Origin: Pedobacter foliorum
Lineage (GTDB): Bacteria; Bacteroidota; Bacteroidia; Sphingobacteriales; Sphingobacteriaceae
Direction of reading: 5' to 3'
NCBI RefSeq assembly: GCF_013266735.1
Contig: NZ_JABSNU010000009.1
Location: 1-64,000, forward strand
Length of the DNA: 64,000 bases
How positions within the stretch are numbered: the first letter of the stretch is position 1; each line of letters opens with the position of its first letter. This document shows positions 15,146-23,734 of this stretch, piece after piece. Below the pieces are notes generated by a model. The model did not search any database and had not been told where the DNA came from. It saw only the letters and a program-made list of their open reading frames with translations. A program made the position numbers and the translations under genes.

Positions 15146-15855
15146 TAATGAATATCAGTAAATTTATAACCTACGCCTCTGATAGAGTGAAAATAAACCG
15201 GGTTTTTCTGATCTGGCTCAAAATACTTACGGAAGGTTAATATAAAGTTATCGATAGTACGTGTTGATGGATAAACATCGTAGTTCCAAACTGTTTCTAA
15301 AATCTGCTCACGTGACACCGCTTCGTTTTTACGCTCAATCAATAATTTCAACAGCATGGTTTCCTTTTTGGTTAAAGGAACAATAACACCATCATCCTGT
15401 TTCAATTCAAAAGAGTTAAAATAGATCGTTTTATCACCGATTTTGTAAGAATTAAGTTCTTTCAAATCATCAGCTTTCATGCTGCGTTTAACCAAAATAC
15501 CAACTCTTAAGATCAGTTCTTCCAAATTAAATGGTTTAACCAAATAATCGTCAGCACCTTTCTTCAGACCCATAACGCGGTCTTCGCTTGTATTTTTAGC
15601 CGTTAGGAAAAGAATAGGAACCTCAGTGTTTTCTAAACGAATTGTTTCACAAACCTGGAAACCATCCATTTCCGGAAGCATTACGTCTAAAATGATCAGG
15701 TTAAAACGTTCTTCTTTAAAAACCTTTAAAGCCGTTTTACCATCTTTTACCGCATGAACTTTATAACCTTCAAGTTCAAGGTTCAATTTTATTGCATCTA
15801 ATAAGTGGTCTTCATCCTCAACCAGTAATATTCTTAATTTCTGTGGCATAATCAA
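15145..15855 (-). CDS. OmpR-family response regulator
   Basis: The 236-aa protein has a receiver domain (VEDEDHLLDA acidic pocket, phospho-acceptor Asp57 in LIILDVMLPEMDG, Lys in YLVKPF) and a C-terminal winged helix typical of OmpR/PhoB (about 140-236, TRTIDNFILTFRKYFEPD, SIRGVGYKF). It starts 4 nt inside the end of the kinase gene (ATGA-type overlap); a second Met at codon 3 is an alternative. Lying between hemL and hemE, the pair is likely transcribed with heme biosynthesis genes and may regulate them or envelope functions. Confidence 0.93.
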   Translation of the reverse strand: MIMPQKLRILLVEDEDHLLDAIKLNLELEGYKVHAVKDGKTALKVFKEERFNLIILDVMLPEMDGFQVCETIRLENTEVPILFLTAKNTSEDRVMGLKKGADDYLVKPFNLEELILRVGILVKRSMKADDLKELNSYKIGDKTIYFNSFELKQDDGVIVPLTKKETMLLKLLIERKNEAVSREQILETVWNYDVYPSTRTIDNFILTFRKYFEPDQKNPVYFHSIRGVGYKFTDIH

Positions 15856-16718
15856 CTAAATGTTATTTCAAAAATTGCACCCTGCGGTGCGTTATCTTTA
15901 ACGCTGATGTCAGCGTCATGGCTTTGTAGAACTTCCTTAACAATAAACAGGCCTAAACCTGTTCCTTTCGATTTTCTGACATTCTCATCACCAACACGAT
16001 AGAATTTATCAAAAATAAGCATCTTTTCAGCGTCAGGGATACCTGGCCCTTTGTCAGTTACCCTTAAAAAAGGATGCCCATCTTTATTTGTCAATTCCAC
16101 ACCAACCTCTGCACAAGGTCCAGAATATTTAACTGCATTTTCAACCAGGTTCGTTACCACAGACGACAGTGCAAACTGATCGCCTACTACTTTAACTCCC
16201 GGTTGTATTTTTGGATTTATTAGCTGTTCACAACCACATGAATGGATTTGTAATCTATCAGTGATTCTTGTAACCATTTCCGAAAGGTCAAATTCCTCTT
16301 TAGGGAATGAATAAGACCTGTTTTCGATCTTGGTAGCCAGCAGCATATTTTCAACCAAATCATCTAAACGCTCAATATCCTTTAATGAATTATTCAGCAA
16401 AGAAGTTTGTCTGGCTTTATCCAGATCACGTTTAACGATAGTTTGTATAGATAATTTTATAGCCGCCAAAGGCGATTTTAACTCATGTGTTACCGAAAGC
16501 AAAAAGTTTTGTTGCTGCTCTCTAAGTCTGTCTTCCTTTTTAATGGATTGGTGCAAAAAATACGCGCCAATACACAATAAGAATAGAAATACCGATCCCT
16601 CACCCATTACCATAGCCATTCTGGACGGCTGTAGTTTAACTACAAGCGTGCCCCAAGAAATCAATTGCACTAAAGAGTACAATAGCAGGAAGTAAAATAT
16701 AACGATTGATTTTTTCAA
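15852..16718 (-). CDS. Sensor histidine kinase with minimal extracytoplasmic loop
   Basis: This 288-aa kinase has two membrane helices (about 5-27 and 39-57) separated by only about 11 residues. It therefore probably senses something in or near the membrane, or via a partner, rather than with a periplasmic domain. HisKA contains His78 (SVTHELKSPLAAIK). The ATPase domain has the N box (NLVENAVKY), DKGPGIP and GTGLGLFIVKEVL. It overlaps the response regulator gene downstream and lies 38 nt after hemL, inside the heme cluster. Confidence 0.93.
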   Translation of the reverse strand: MKKSIVIFYFLLLYSLVQLISWGTLVVKLQPSRMAMVMGEGSVFLFLLCIGAYFLHQSIKKEDRLREQQQNFLLSVTHELKSPLAAIKLSIQTIVKRDLDKARQTSLLNNSLKDIERLDDLVENMLLATKIENRSYSFPKEEFDLSEMVTRITDRLQIHSCGCEQLINPKIQPGVKVVGDQFALSSVVTNLVENAVKYSGPCAEVGVELTNKDGHPFLRVTDKGPGIPDAEKMLIFDKFYRVGDENVRKSKGTGLGLFIVKEVLQSHDADISVKDNAPQGAIFEITFS

Positions 16719-16756
16719 GACAGTTACTAGTTATTTACTATAAATATACCCAAAAT

Positions 16757-18130
16757 TTACTTATTCCTGAAAACAACATCGAGACTATCAAATATTGCTC
16801 TCTTTGCTTTTTCAAGCTCTATTTTAGTATGCGCAGCAGACACAAAGCCTACTTCATAACCCGATGGGCCTAGGTAAATACCTCTGTTTAATAGCTCTCT
16901 GTGCATTATTTTAAATTTCTCCATGCTTGCCGGATCAATATCCTCAGCACATTGAATTTTATCTTTATCTGTAAAAGCCAACCAGAAAATAGAACCTACA
17001 TGGAATACTTTTAATTTGTAGTTCCTTGCAGTTGCGAAACGCTGGATGCTTTCTGCAAACTCAGAAGCTTTATTGTTTAAATCTTTATAGAAACCAGAAC
17101 GCAATAACTCGGTTAACTGAGCAATACCTGCAGCCATAGCAACCGGATTTCCAGATAATGTACCCGCCTGATAAACACCTCCATCTGGAGAGATATGAGA
17201 CATGATTTCGGCTGATGCACCATACATTCCAACAGGCAAACCACCACCTATAATTTTACCATAGGTAACTATGTCAGGCTTTATGCCATAATGTCCTGCA
17301 GCACCTTCAAATCCTAATCTGAAACCAGTGATTACCTCATCGAATATCAGTAATGCTTTATTCTCTTTACAGATATTCTGTAAAAACTGAATGTATTCAG
17401 CATCCTGCATTAGTAATCCATTATTAGCAGGAATACCTTCAATAATTACCGCAGCAACTTCATCTTTAAATTGTTCGAATGCTTTTTTCAAAGCTTCGGT
17501 ATCATTCAAAGGAATTACAATGGTTTCCTGTGCAAATGATTTAGGAACACCTGCGGAGGAAGTTTCGCCAAAAGTAACCAGACCTGAACCTGCTTTTACC
17601 AATAACGAATCGCTATGCCCGTGATAGCAACCTTCAAATTTGATGATCTTATCACGACTTGTATATCCACGCGCCAATCTGATAGCCGACATTACTGCTT
17701 CGGTACCAGAGCTGGTAAAACGTATTTTTTCTACAAGTTTATTGTTCTTAATAATCAGTTCGGCAAGTTCATTTTCTAATGCTGTAGGAGCGCCAAAGCT
17801 CATCCCGTTTTGCATTACTTCTGTAACCTTCTCACGAACTTTAGCATTGTTATGCCCTAGAATTAATGGACCCCAGCTTCCGCAAAAATCTATAAATTGA
17901 TTTCCATCAGCATCCCATACAAAGCATCCATCGCCTTTTTGAATAAACAATGGTGTTCCGTAAACAGATTTAAAGGCTCTAACAGGAGAGTTTACACCCC
18001 CAGGGAAATAGTTTTTAGCCTTCTCGTACAGTTCTGCCGATTTCTCTCTGGAAATATCCGGTTTACTTCCTGTATTTACAGGCATATCACCTTCATTTCC
18101 CGAAAACATTTTTTTTAAAGATTCTAACAT
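16757..18130 (-). CDS. hemL: Glutamate-1-semialdehyde 2,1-aminomutase
   Basis: This PLP enzyme makes 5-aminolevulinate from glutamate-1-semialdehyde. Clear family segments are FPGGVNSPVRAF, SSGTEAVMSAIRLARGYT, EGCYHGHSD, LLIFDEVITGFR and TYGKIIGGGLPVGMYG, with the PLP-binding Lys292. At 457 aa it is about 25-30 residues longer than usual, because of an N-terminal extension (residues 1-30) that is Lys- and Gly-rich. A later start (Met16) would give the normal length. It is one base apart from hemB, indicating coupled translation. Confidence 0.97.
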   Translation of the reverse strand: MLESLKKMFSGNEGDMPVNTGSKPDISREKSAELYEKAKNYFPGGVNSPVRAFKSVYGTPLFIQKGDGCFVWDADGNQFIDFCGSWGPLILGHNNAKVREKVTEVMQNGMSFGAPTALENELAELIIKNNKLVEKIRFTSSGTEAVMSAIRLARGYTSRDKIIKFEGCYHGHSDSLLVKAGSGLVTFGETSSAGVPKSFAQETIVIPLNDTEALKKAFEQFKDEVAAVIIEGIPANNGLLMQDAEYIQFLQNICKENKALLIFDEVITGFRLGFEGAAGHYGIKPDIVTYGKIIGGGLPVGMYGASAEIMSHISPDGGVYQAGTLSGNPVAMAAGIAQLTELLRSGFYKDLNNKASEFAESIQRFATARNYKLKVFHVGSIFWLAFTDKDKIQCAEDIDPASMEKFKIMHRELLNRGIYLGPSGYEVGFVSAAHTKIELEKAKRAIFDSLDVVFRNK

Positions 18131-18131
18131 A

Positions 18132-19100
18132 TTACATCCAATTCTTTTCTACAATATCTCTTATATGGTAAGTTGTTATAATGCTTGCTCCTGCGCGTGC
18201 AAATGCATGCATGGTCTCCATCACTACTTTTTGTTCATCTATCCAGCCCTTCTCTGCCGCTGCTTTTACCATAGAGTACTCTCCTGATACATTATAGCAT
18301 GCTATTGGCACATCGGTATGCTGTTTTAGGTTATGTATTACATCAAGATACGCCAAAGCAGGCTTAACCATCAATACATCTGCTCCCTCACTTTCATCAA
18401 GCAACGCTTCTCTTAAAGCCTCGTTACCATTTCTGAAATCCATTTGATAGGCTTTCCTATCTCCTTTGCTTGGTGCACAATCAGCAGCCTCTCTGAAAGG
18501 GCCATAATATGCAGAAGCAAATTTTGTAGCATGCGACATGATTGCCGTATTTACAAAACCTGCACCATCAAGTACACTTCGCATTGCTCCAACCCTACCA
18601 TCCATCATATCAGATGGCGCAAGCATATCAGCACCTGCCTGAGCATGGGTAAGTCCCATTTTGGCAATTACCTCAACAGTTGCATCATTTTGTACGTAAT
18701 CATTTTCTAATATACCACAATGTCCATGTGTTGTATAAGAACAAACGCAAACATCAGTAACGATATATAAATCATCACCAAAATTTTTCTTAAGTAACCG
18801 AACAGCCGAAGGCACTAATGAATGATCATGATATGCAGAATGTGCATCCTCACTTTTCTCATCTCCTACACCAAACAGCATTATTTTGTTTACACCTAAT
18901 TTAAGGCCCTTTTCAACATCTTTAATCAATGTATCTTCAGAGAAATGGCTGATACCCGGCATTGCATCTAAAGCATGTACAACATTTTTTCCCGGTACAA
19001 CAAAGTATGGGTAAATGAACATATCTTTCGACAGCCTTGTTTCAGCTACCATTTCCCTAACTACAGGGTTTTTCCTTAATCTACGTGGACGGTGTAACAT
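18132..19100 (-). CDS. hemB: Porphobilinogen synthase (ALA dehydratase)
   Basis: The 322-aa enzyme condenses two 5-aminolevulinate molecules to porphobilinogen. Both Schiff-base lysines are visible: Lys193 in ATKFASAYYGPFREA and Lys246 in DVLMVKPALAYLD. Cys118, Cys120 and Cys128 in DVCVCSYTTHGHCG mark the zinc-dependent class. It lies between the hemC-hemD fusion (8 nt upstream) and hemL. Confidence 0.97.
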   Translation of the reverse strand: MLHRPRRLRKNPVVREMVAETRLSKDMFIYPYFVVPGKNVVHALDAMPGISHFSEDTLIKDVEKGLKLGVNKIMLFGVGDEKSEDAHSAYHDHSLVPSAVRLLKKNFGDDLYIVTDVCVCSYTTHGHCGILENDYVQNDATVEVIAKMGLTHAQAGADMLAPSDMMDGRVGAMRSVLDGAGFVNTAIMSHATKFASAYYGPFREAADCAPSKGDRKAYQMDFRNGNEALREALLDESEGADVLMVKPALAYLDVIHNLKQHTDVPIACYNVSGEYSMVKAAAEKGWIDEQKVVMETMHAFARAGASIITTYHIRDIVEKNWM

Positions 19101-19108
19101 ATCTCTCT

Positions 19109-20689
19109 CTATTTTATTTCTATTCCAAACACTGCCTCTGCCAATCCGATCTCATCTGGCGAGTAAGGTAAGGTATATTTTAGGCCCATTTCATCAAATT
19201 TCTTAGCTGTAGAATTACCAATAGCAATAATTTGTTGTTCCGGTTCTAATAAATTATCTACAAAATAAGCTTCAACATTAGATGGACTGGTAAAAATCAG
19301 AACATCAGCATTAGTCCTATCTATATCGTCTTCAAATACAGTTTCATAAATAGGTAAGTCAACAACTTTTGTATCTGGAGTTAAAGCTTTCTGGATGCTT
19401 AATAAAGAATCTTGTGCTCTAGGGAATAAAACTGTTGTTCCAGCTACTTCTTTAGCAAAAAGTTCAGCAACCTCATCAATGTCTCCACCTTCACCAACAT
19501 AATCAGCTAAATAGCCAAACTTCCTTAGTGAATCTTCAGAACCTCTTCCTGCAACGCCAAATTTAACGTGTTTAGGCAGTACCGGTTTTAGATTAAAGAA
19601 ATAATCTACCGCGTTTCTGCTACTAAAGAAAATCCAGTTTACATGTCTGAAATGATATTGATCTAATACAGTTACAACAGGGAAAGTGCGGATCAATGAT
19701 CTTGCATCAATCTCTATATTGTGTTTCTTTAAAGCTTTTCTAAAATAATTATGCTCTCCAACCTCTCTTGAAATAAACACCGATGCCGGGAATTTTCTAT
19801 CTGGAGAAAATCTGCTGACAATTTTTTCAGCTAAACCATCAAGGCTTTCTACTCTGTAAAATAAGCGATCAGGAAAATCTTCGTCGGTTTCAGCTTTAGA
19901 AGTCCAAACCTCATATAATCCATCCTCTTTTTTGCAGTAACAACCTAATGGCATATGACAACCGCCTTCAAATAGGTTTAATACCTTACGCTCAATTGCA
20001 ATTTCTTCTGCAGTTGCCGGATCATGTATTTTTTGAAGCAGGTCAAATAGTTCAGTATCGTTTTCTCTGATCTGAATAGCCAAAGCGCCTTGTGCAGGTG
20101 CCGGAACCATTTCTGTAGTATCTATTACCTCTACATGGAACTCCGAAAGGTCTATATTTAAACGGTTCACACCAGCTTTAGCCAGCAGAATCGCATCGTA
20201 ATCTTCGTCTCTTAATTTTTGGATTCGGGTAGGTACGTTACCCCTTAAATCTTCAATATTCAAATCAGGGCGTAATGCTAATATCTGAGCTTTACGTCTG
20301 TTAGATGAAGTACCCACCATTGCACCTGTTTTAAGCGATAGGTTTTGAGTAACATCCACACAGTCTTTTAAAATTAAAAGAAGCTCTGCCGGATCTTCAC
20401 GTTCTGTAACCGCAGCAATTGTTAATCCTGCCGGATGTACGGTAGGTAAGTCTTTATGAGAGTGTACAGCTATGTCGATGGTTCCACCTAAAAGCTCTTC
20501 TTCAAGCTCTTTAGTAAAGAAACCTTTACCTTCAAGTTTATCTAATCTTAGATTTAAAATCTTGTCACCTTGCGTTTTGATGATTTTTAAATCTGCTTCA
20601 ACGCCAATTCCAGCAAGTTTATCTTTAATGAAGTTGGCTTGCCATAAAGCCAGGTCGCTGCCTCTTGTACCGATAGTAAGTCTTTTCAC
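19109..20689 (-). CDS. hemC: Hydroxymethylbilane synthase fused to uroporphyrinogen-III synthase
   Basis: One 526-aa frame contains two enzymes. Residues 1-265 are HemC: GTRGSDLALWQ, the ring-binding HSHKDLPT (76-83) and GTSSNRRKAQ, with the dipyrromethane-cofactor Cys244 in EGGCHMPLG. Residues 300-526 have the alternating two-lobed pattern of HemD: FISREVGEHNYF, WIFFSSRNAVDYFF, VLFPRAQDSLLSIQKAL, VLIFTSPSNVEAYF and IIAIGNSTAKKF. Fusion would hand the unstable hydroxymethylbilane straight to ring closure and limit formation of uroporphyrinogen I. No frameshift or internal stop is seen. The hemD half is weakly conserved in all organisms and is called by position and pattern. Confidence 0.93.
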   Translation of the reverse strand: MKRLTIGTRGSDLALWQANFIKDKLAGIGVEADLKIIKTQGDKILNLRLDKLEGKGFFTKELEEELLGGTIDIAVHSHKDLPTVHPAGLTIAAVTEREDPAELLLILKDCVDVTQNLSLKTGAMVGTSSNRRKAQILALRPDLNIEDLRGNVPTRIQKLRDEDYDAILLAKAGVNRLNIDLSEFHVEVIDTTEMVPAPAQGALAIQIRENDTELFDLLQKIHDPATAEEIAIERKVLNLFEGGCHMPLGCYCKKEDGLYEVWTSKAETDEDFPDRLFYRVESLDGLAEKIVSRFSPDRKFPASVFISREVGEHNYFRKALKKHNIEIDARSLIRTFPVVTVLDQYHFRHVNWIFFSSRNAVDYFFNLKPVLPKHVKFGVAGRGSEDSLRKFGYLADYVGEGGDIDEVAELFAKEVAGTTVLFPRAQDSLLSIQKALTPDTKVVDLPIYETVFEDDIDRTNADVLIFTSPSNVEAYFVDNLLEPEQQIIAIGNSTAKKFDEMGLKYTLPYSPDEIGLAEAVFGIEIK

Positions 20690-20713
20690 GTTGATGCTAA
20701 TTTTTTGGCAAAT

Positions 20714-21940
20714 CTAGCTATTCTTAACCAATATCTCTTTAGCCATAACCATTGGTACACTGATGTATTTCTTTTCCATATAATTCATCACGCGTTCTAG
20801 CACCATTCTGGAGTTTTCATCCAGGTTATTGATTTCTTCGGCAAAGATACCATTGATAGCAGTATGCTTAATTTCCTTGATTTTCTGAGGAACGCAACTC
20901 ATAGCGATCTCAATTTCGCGCTGGCGCAATACCAGTTCAAAATCTTTGATGTTCTGTTCGATGATGTGTTCTGCGTTAACCAGTTCATCATAGCGTTCTT
21001 GTATATTTTTGCGGGCAACTTCTTTTAAAGATTCTACCTCTATGAAATGTATTGGGAAGTTTTTCACCACTTCGGGAGCAGTGTCATTAGGGATGGCAAG
21101 ATCTACAATTACCTTTTTACCGGTATCACCATTTAATAATTTCTTATAGATGGCTTCAGTAATGATAGGTTCTGTAGCGCCGGTACAGGTAATAATTACA
21201 TCAAATCCCTGATCGTAATTTTCCAGTTCTGAAAGTGGATATGCGGTGCCATTTAAATCTTTGGCCAGAACTTCTGCATGTTCTAAAGTTCTGTTAAACA
21301 CAGAAAAATTAGAGTATTTGTGTTTTTTAAGGTATTGAGCTATGTTTTTGTTGGTTTCTCCGGCTCCTATGATGAGCAATTTTACATTGCCACACATTTT
21401 TAGATCACGAAGTTTACGATAGGCAAGAGATACTATGGAGACGGGATTCTTGGAGATGTTGGTATGTGTATAAACCTCTTTAGCTGTTTTTACCACACGA
21501 TTCATAATCATCCGCATATAGTCGCCCGTAAATCCGGCAACTCTACATGCCTCATAAGCCTTACGAATCTGAGCAAGGATTTCCTTTTCTCCAACAACCA
21601 GACTTTCTAAAGAACATGATGTACGAAGTAAATGATTAAACGCCTCACCCTCTTCATAAACAGAAACATTTTCTATAAACTGATCCATATATTGATCAGG
21701 CAATCCCATATCTAGTACGGTAAGAAAATGACGAATAAAATCTTTGTCAACTTTTTCTGCAGCAGTGAATACGAATTCAACACGATTGCACGTTCCAACA
21801 TAGAATATTTCTTTAACACCTAGCACAGATTGAATGTTTTTCAATCTGTCATCGAGCGTATGCTCACATATCACCAATTTACCTAAAGATTTGAGGTCAA
21901 TCTGTTTATGCGTAAAAGCAATGATCTTTAAATATTCCAA
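20714..21940 (-). CDS. hemA: Glutamyl-tRNA reductase
   Basis: The 408-aa enzyme reduces glutamyl-tRNA to glutamate-1-semialdehyde, the first committed step. The nucleophile Cys51 lies in YVGTCNRVEFVF. SLVVGEKEILAQIRKAY and the NADPH-binding LLIIGAGETNKNIAQYL follow, and the C-terminal dimerisation helix is present. As the first gene of the minus-strand heme cluster (24 nt before hemC-hemD) it is the likely control point. A Bacteroidota-like -7 box (TACTTTTG on the minus strand) sits at 21971-21978. Confidence 0.97.
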   Translation of the reverse strand: MEYLKIIAFTHKQIDLKSLGKLVICEHTLDDRLKNIQSVLGVKEIFYVGTCNRVEFVFTAAEKVDKDFIRHFLTVLDMGLPDQYMDQFIENVSVYEEGEAFNHLLRTSCSLESLVVGEKEILAQIRKAYEACRVAGFTGDYMRMIMNRVVKTAKEVYTHTNISKNPVSIVSLAYRKLRDLKMCGNVKLLIIGAGETNKNIAQYLKKHKYSNFSVFNRTLEHAEVLAKDLNGTAYPLSELENYDQGFDVIITCTGATEPIITEAIYKKLLNGDTGKKVIVDLAIPNDTAPEVVKNFPIHFIEVESLKEVARKNIQERYDELVNAEHIIEQNIKDFELVLRQREIEIAMSCVPQKIKEIKHTAINGIFAEEINNLDENSRMVLERVMNYMEKKYISVPMVMAKEILVKNS

Positions 21941-21970
21941 AATCTATTATCCTGTTTATTTTTAGCGAAA

Positions 21971-21978
21971 CAAAAGTA
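21971..21978 (-). promoter_or_regulatory. Possible -7 box of the hemA operon promoter
   Basis: TACTTTTG on the minus strand matches TAnnTTTG and lies about 30 nt upstream of hemA. No convincing TTG partner was found about 20 nt further upstream, so this is only a candidate. Confidence 0.3.
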
Positions 21979-22100
21979 ATAAGACCACCTTGTTCCACTG
22001 TCATTATGCTGTAATTAAGAGTTATTTAGAAAGATTTTAAATAATTAGATTCATTTAAACATCCCGACATAAAAATTGTTATATTGGCTAAACACCATAA

Positions 22101-22931
22101 ATGCAGTCATATATGATACGAAAGGGGCAATTTACAATAAAAGGAGCAAACGAAAAAACCATATTTGGTGACACTACATATGACGATAAAAATACAAACA
22201 TTGGCACCATAATATTTGTTCACGGCTTTAAAGGCTTTAAAGATTGGGGTGCACACAACCTAATTGCTGAATGGTTTGCCAAAAATGGCTACCGTTATGT
22301 TAAGTTTAACCTTAGCCACGGCGGAGTAACAGCGCAAAATCTGAATGATGTAACCGATATGGAAGCCTTTGCTGAGAATACATTTAGCAAGGAGCTTTTT
22401 GATGTTGCTCAGGTTGTTAACTATGTTTCGAGCACCTACCCCTCCTCTCCTATTTACCTGATTGGACATAGCAGAGGTGGAGGATTATCAATAATAAAAG
22501 CCGCAAACGATGCCAGAATCAGTAAATTAATTACATGGTCATCAATAGCTGATTTTTCAAGTCTCTGGAAAAAAGAACAGGAAGAAGAATGGGCTAAAAC
22601 AGGCAAAATCTATGTAGAAAATGCACGAACAAAAGAAAAGATGCCTTTAAACAGCACTTTGCTAGAAGACTTTAATAAACACGAAGAAGAGTTTAATATT
22701 CTTAATGCAGCCAAGCGAATAAGCATTCCTTGGTTAATTCTGCACGGCGATGATGATGTAAATGTGAAATTTAGTGTAGCACAGCAATTGGCACAGAAAC
22801 AACTGAGTGCAAAAATACAAAAGATTGAAGGAGCCAATCATGTTTATGGAGCATCACATCCGTATACTTCATCAAGCTTACCTGATCACTTACAGCAGGT
22901 AGTAGAAAAGACGCTGCAATTTATTAGTTAA
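22101..22931 (+). CDS. Alpha/beta hydrolase (serine esterase/acyl hydrolase type)
   Basis: A 276-aa single-domain hydrolase. The oxyanion region is IIFVHGFKGFKDWG (about 37-50), the nucleophile elbow is GHSRGG (Ser at about 124), the acid is in LILHGDDDVNVKF and the catalytic His is in GANHVYGASHP. No signal peptide. A second Met at codon 5 is an alternative start. It is divergent from hemA, so the two may share the 160-bp intergenic region. Substrate unknown. Confidence 0.85.
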   Translation: MQSYMIRKGQFTIKGANEKTIFGDTTYDDKNTNIGTIIFVHGFKGFKDWGAHNLIAEWFAKNGYRYVKFNLSHGGVTAQNLNDVTDMEAFAENTFSKELFDVAQVVNYVSSTYPSSPIYLIGHSRGGGLSIIKAANDARISKLITWSSIADFSSLWKKEQEEEWAKTGKIYVENARTKEKMPLNSTLLEDFNKHEEEFNILNAAKRISIPWLILHGDDDVNVKFSVAQQLAQKQLSAKIQKIEGANHVYGASHPYTSSSLPDHLQQVVEKTLQFIS

Positions 22932-22963
22932 GTTCTTTGTGTTTACACACATAACTTCATAAA

Positions 22964-23051
22964 CCACGTCATCCTGAATTTATTTCAGAACCTCTCACAG
23001 AATATAAAACCTGCTTAAACGAGATCCTGAAATAAATTCAGGATGACGTGG
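22964..23051. repeat. REP-like element with perfect 25-bp inverted arms
   Basis: The left arm 22964-22988 (starts CCACGTCATCCTGAATTTAT) and the right arm 23027-23051 are exact reverse complements over 25 bp. They enclose a 38-nt spacer, so the element can form a long hairpin or cruciform. It lies between the 3' ends of two convergent genes. This is the most symmetrical copy of the family in this window. Confidence 0.8.
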
Positions 23052-23089
23052 TGCACAAAACAACGTTTGCATTACAAAACACCATGCAT

Positions 23090-23121
23090 AAAAAAGGGTG
23101 TCATCAACATTGATGACACCC
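23090..23121 (-). terminator. Terminator of the DUF2911 gene
   Basis: A perfect 12-bp stem (23096-23107 with 23110-23121) with a tiny loop is followed on the minus strand by a T run (the A run at 23090-23095). It lies 26 nt after the stop codon of the gene at 23148. Confidence 0.85.
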
Positions 23122-23147
23122 CTTCTTCATTCGAATTTCTTTACCGA

Positions 23148-23663
23148 CTACTTAACAGTAAACGGCACTACTACAGTACCCCACAAAAGGCTAACTTTTC
23201 CTGATTTTTCAATTTTAAAAGTCATTTTCTCTGTTGCCGAAGCTGCTTTACCAGGTTTTACTTTTACTGATAATGCATCATCTGCTGCATTGTATTCAGT
23301 GCCAGACTTATCCCATTTCTTGTTAAAAATGATAGTCCATTCATTTTCTCCAGGAATTGAATGCAAAGCGTATTTACCTTTAGGCAATGCTTTACCTTCA
23401 ACTTTTACATCTTTACTTACTTCAAATATGGTAGCTTCATTAGCTCCTGTACGCCATACTTTACCATAAGGGGCAATTTCGCCGCCAATTTTACGACCTT
23501 TAACTGAAGGCTGACTGTAATTAATACTTACAGTAGCTCCAGATGCAAGGGTTTCTTTTACTGCATCTGGTGGGCTTGCTCTTTTGCTTTTATCTTCCTG
23601 AGCAGAACTAGTCATTGCGGTAAACAAACCGACAATTAATGTTAATACAAATATTTTTTTCAT
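23148..23663 (-). CDS. DUF2911 domain protein, exported
   Basis: This 171-aa protein has a signal peptide (MKKIFVLTLIVGLFTAMTSSAQ) followed by a single DUF2911 domain. Typical motifs are SINYSQPSVKGRKI, YGKVWRTGANEATIFEVSKDV, LPKGKYALHSIPG and EWTIIFNKKWD. The family is common in Bacteroidota, exported, and of unknown function. It is a monocistronic gene with its own terminator. Confidence 0.85.
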   Translation of the reverse strand: MKKIFVLTLIVGLFTAMTSSAQEDKSKRASPPDAVKETLASGATVSINYSQPSVKGRKIGGEIAPYGKVWRTGANEATIFEVSKDVKVEGKALPKGKYALHSIPGENEWTIIFNKKWDKSGTEYNAADDALSVKVKPGKAASATEKMTFKIEKSGKVSLLWGTVVVPFTVK

Positions 23664-23734
23664 ACTATTAGGTTTTTACCCCCAAGATAAGAAAATAACT
23701 TTAATAAAATAACCACCTTTCATAAAGGCCAATG

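Noticed and set aside
23098..23469. 123-codon plus-strand frame over the DUF2911 gene
   Set aside because: It is antisense to a gene with a signal peptide and family motifs, and it begins within that gene's terminator.
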